A DNA stretch of 33,997 nt from Oscillospiraceae bacterium. Lineage in GTDB: Bacteria; Bacillota; Clostridia; Oscillospirales; Oscillospiraceae. A program made the translations under genes and the position numbers. Positions 33,437-33,997 of the stretch are shown piece after piece (positions within the stretch are counted from its first letter, which is position 1; the number at the start of each line of letters is the position of its first letter). The notes beneath the pieces are model-generated. The model did not search any database and had not been told where the DNA came from. It saw only the letters and a list, made by a program, of their open reading frames with translations. The DNA lies in assembly GCA_017461585.1 (NCBI GenBank), contig JAFTYM010000035.1, forward strand, positions 1 through 33,997, written 5' to 3'.

Positions 33437-33838
33437 ATGAAGAAATATATCCACAGAGTAAATTATTACGAGACAGACAAAATGGGAATTACCCACCACT
33501 CAAACTACATCCGCTTTATGGAAGAGGCGAGGATGGATTTTCTGGCGGAGCTGGGTTATCCGATGACAAAAATGGAGGAGCTGGGACTTAATTCTCCCGT
33601 GGTGTCCGTCAGCTGCGACTATAAGCGGACAACGACCTTCAGCGATGAGATAGAGATAGAAGTGACCGTTACGCAGTACACGGGCGTAAGGCTTAAGCTG
33701 TCCTATATTATGAGAGCCGCAGGTGTTGTCGCGGCTCAGGCGGTCTCCGAGCATTGTTTCCTCAATGAAAACGGCAGACCCGTGGCACTTAAAAAATATG
33801 TGCCCGGGCTTGATGAGGCGTTGAGAGCTTTGGTATAG
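33437..33838 (+). CDS. Hotdog-fold acyl-CoA thioesterase, YbgC/4HBT-like
   Basis: This 133-residue protein has the 4-hydroxybenzoyl-CoA thioesterase signature YYETDKMGITHHSNYIRFMEEAR, split here as YYETDKMGITHH followed by SNYIRFMEEAR, with the active-site Asp14 in the T-D-K-M-G element. It should hydrolyse an acyl-CoA or acyl-ACP thioester; the substrate is not evident. ATG 33437 is preferred because GAGG lies 7 nt upstream; the in-frame GTG at 33431 is only 1 nt from it. It starts 2 nt after the PAS regulator stop, so the two are one transcript. The 139-bp repeat begins 19 nt past its stop. Confidence 0.92.
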   Translation: MKKYIHRVNYYETDKMGITHHSNYIRFMEEARMDFLAELGYPMTKMEELGLNSPVVSVSCDYKRTTTFSDEIEIEVTVTQYTGVRLKLSYIMRAAGVVAAQAVSEHCFLNENGRPVALKKYVPGLDEALRALV

Positions 33839-33857
33839 CAAAAAACCGACACAGACT

Positions 33858-33996
33858 AAAGGGTGTACCCGAAAAGAAAACATAAGCTTAAAAAGAAATC
33901 CTTTGCCCGTAAACATCGTTATCAAAGCTCGTAAGACATACAGTATTACAGCGCTTTTCTGCCTCGTTTACGAACAAAAACTATCTTTTTAAGTGC
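33858..33996 (-). repeat. 139-bp structured interspersed repeat, copy 2 (inverted)
   Basis: This is the reverse complement of 76-214 with three single-base differences. All four nested stem segments of copy 1 are conserved; the differences fall in the 6-nt spacer between the outer stems, in the single unpaired base of the inner stem, and outside the hairpin. Like copy 1 it lies about 20 nt after a stop codon and has the same orientation relative to that gene. The window ends one base after it, so the true boundary on this side, and any flanking target duplication, cannot be seen. Confidence 0.9.
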
Positions 33997-33997
33997 A

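Noticed and set aside
1-33997. CRISPR array, tRNA or rRNA genes, transposase or phage genes
   Set aside because: No regularly spaced short repeats, no cloverleaf or rRNA-like sequence, and no recombinase or phage structural motif were seen on either strand.

Overview
The window reads as a chromosomal segment of a low-to-mid GC anaerobic Firmicute, most likely a gut Clostridia member (Oscillospiraceae/Ruminococcaceae-like). The signs are a glycyl radical enzyme, a class 1B dihydroorotate dehydrogenase pair (PyrD/PyrK), a PyrB/PyrI aspartate carbamoyltransferase, FabK as the enoyl-ACP reductase, four-subunit acetyl-CoA carboxylase genes inside the fatty-acid operon, strong AGGAGG ribosome binding sites, and sigma-A type promoters. 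The family assignments come from motifs read by eye; no database was searched.

Layout. (1) 1-236: a perfect 14-bp hairpin and one copy of a 139-bp structured repeat. (2) 237-2666, minus strand: a glycyl radical enzyme of unknown substrate. (3) 2873-5875: an NCS2/AzgA-type purine permease followed by a four-TM protein of unknown function, closed by a very strong terminator. (4) 6052-15024: a complete pyrimidine operon, pyrC-carB-pyrK-pyrD-pyrF-pyrE-pyrB-pyrI, with a near-consensus promoter, an intercistronic hairpin after carB, and a bidirectional terminator. carA is absent from the operon. (5) 15042-16340, minus strand: a TPR-like membrane protein, divergent from (6) 16531-21583: an MMPL/RND-type exporter with a short bactofilin-like tail, translationally coupled to a secreted, membrane-anchored GLUG-repeat protein with a coiled-coil insert. 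A Fur-box-like palindrome sits at the predicted start of transcription of this pair. (7) 21778-31257: a type II fatty-acid synthesis operon, acpP-fabK-fabD-fabG-fabF-accB-fabZ-accC-accD-accA, ending in an AMP-forming acyl-CoA synthetase. There is no fabH and no local FapR/FabT-type regulator. A direct repeat lies just upstream of its promoter. (8) 31446-33838: a multi-PAS protein with a C-terminal winged-helix DNA-binding domain, followed 2 nt later by a hotdog thioesterase. (9) 33858-33996: a second copy of the 139-bp repeat, inverted relative to the first.

How it works together. The pyr operon covers every step from carbamoyl phosphate to UMP except the glutaminase subunit of carbamoyl-phosphate synthetase. 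The fab/acc operon covers malonyl-CoA formation and the full elongation cycle except the FabH priming step. The acyl-CoA synthetase and thioesterase on its 3' side suggest handling of exogenous or branched primers or of acyl-CoA turnover (inference). The MMPL/GLUG pair looks like a cell-surface or lipid-export module. The two 139-bp repeats differ at only 3 of 139 positions, and each lies about 20 nt downstream of a stop codon in the same orientation relative to its gene. They are the least explained sequence here.
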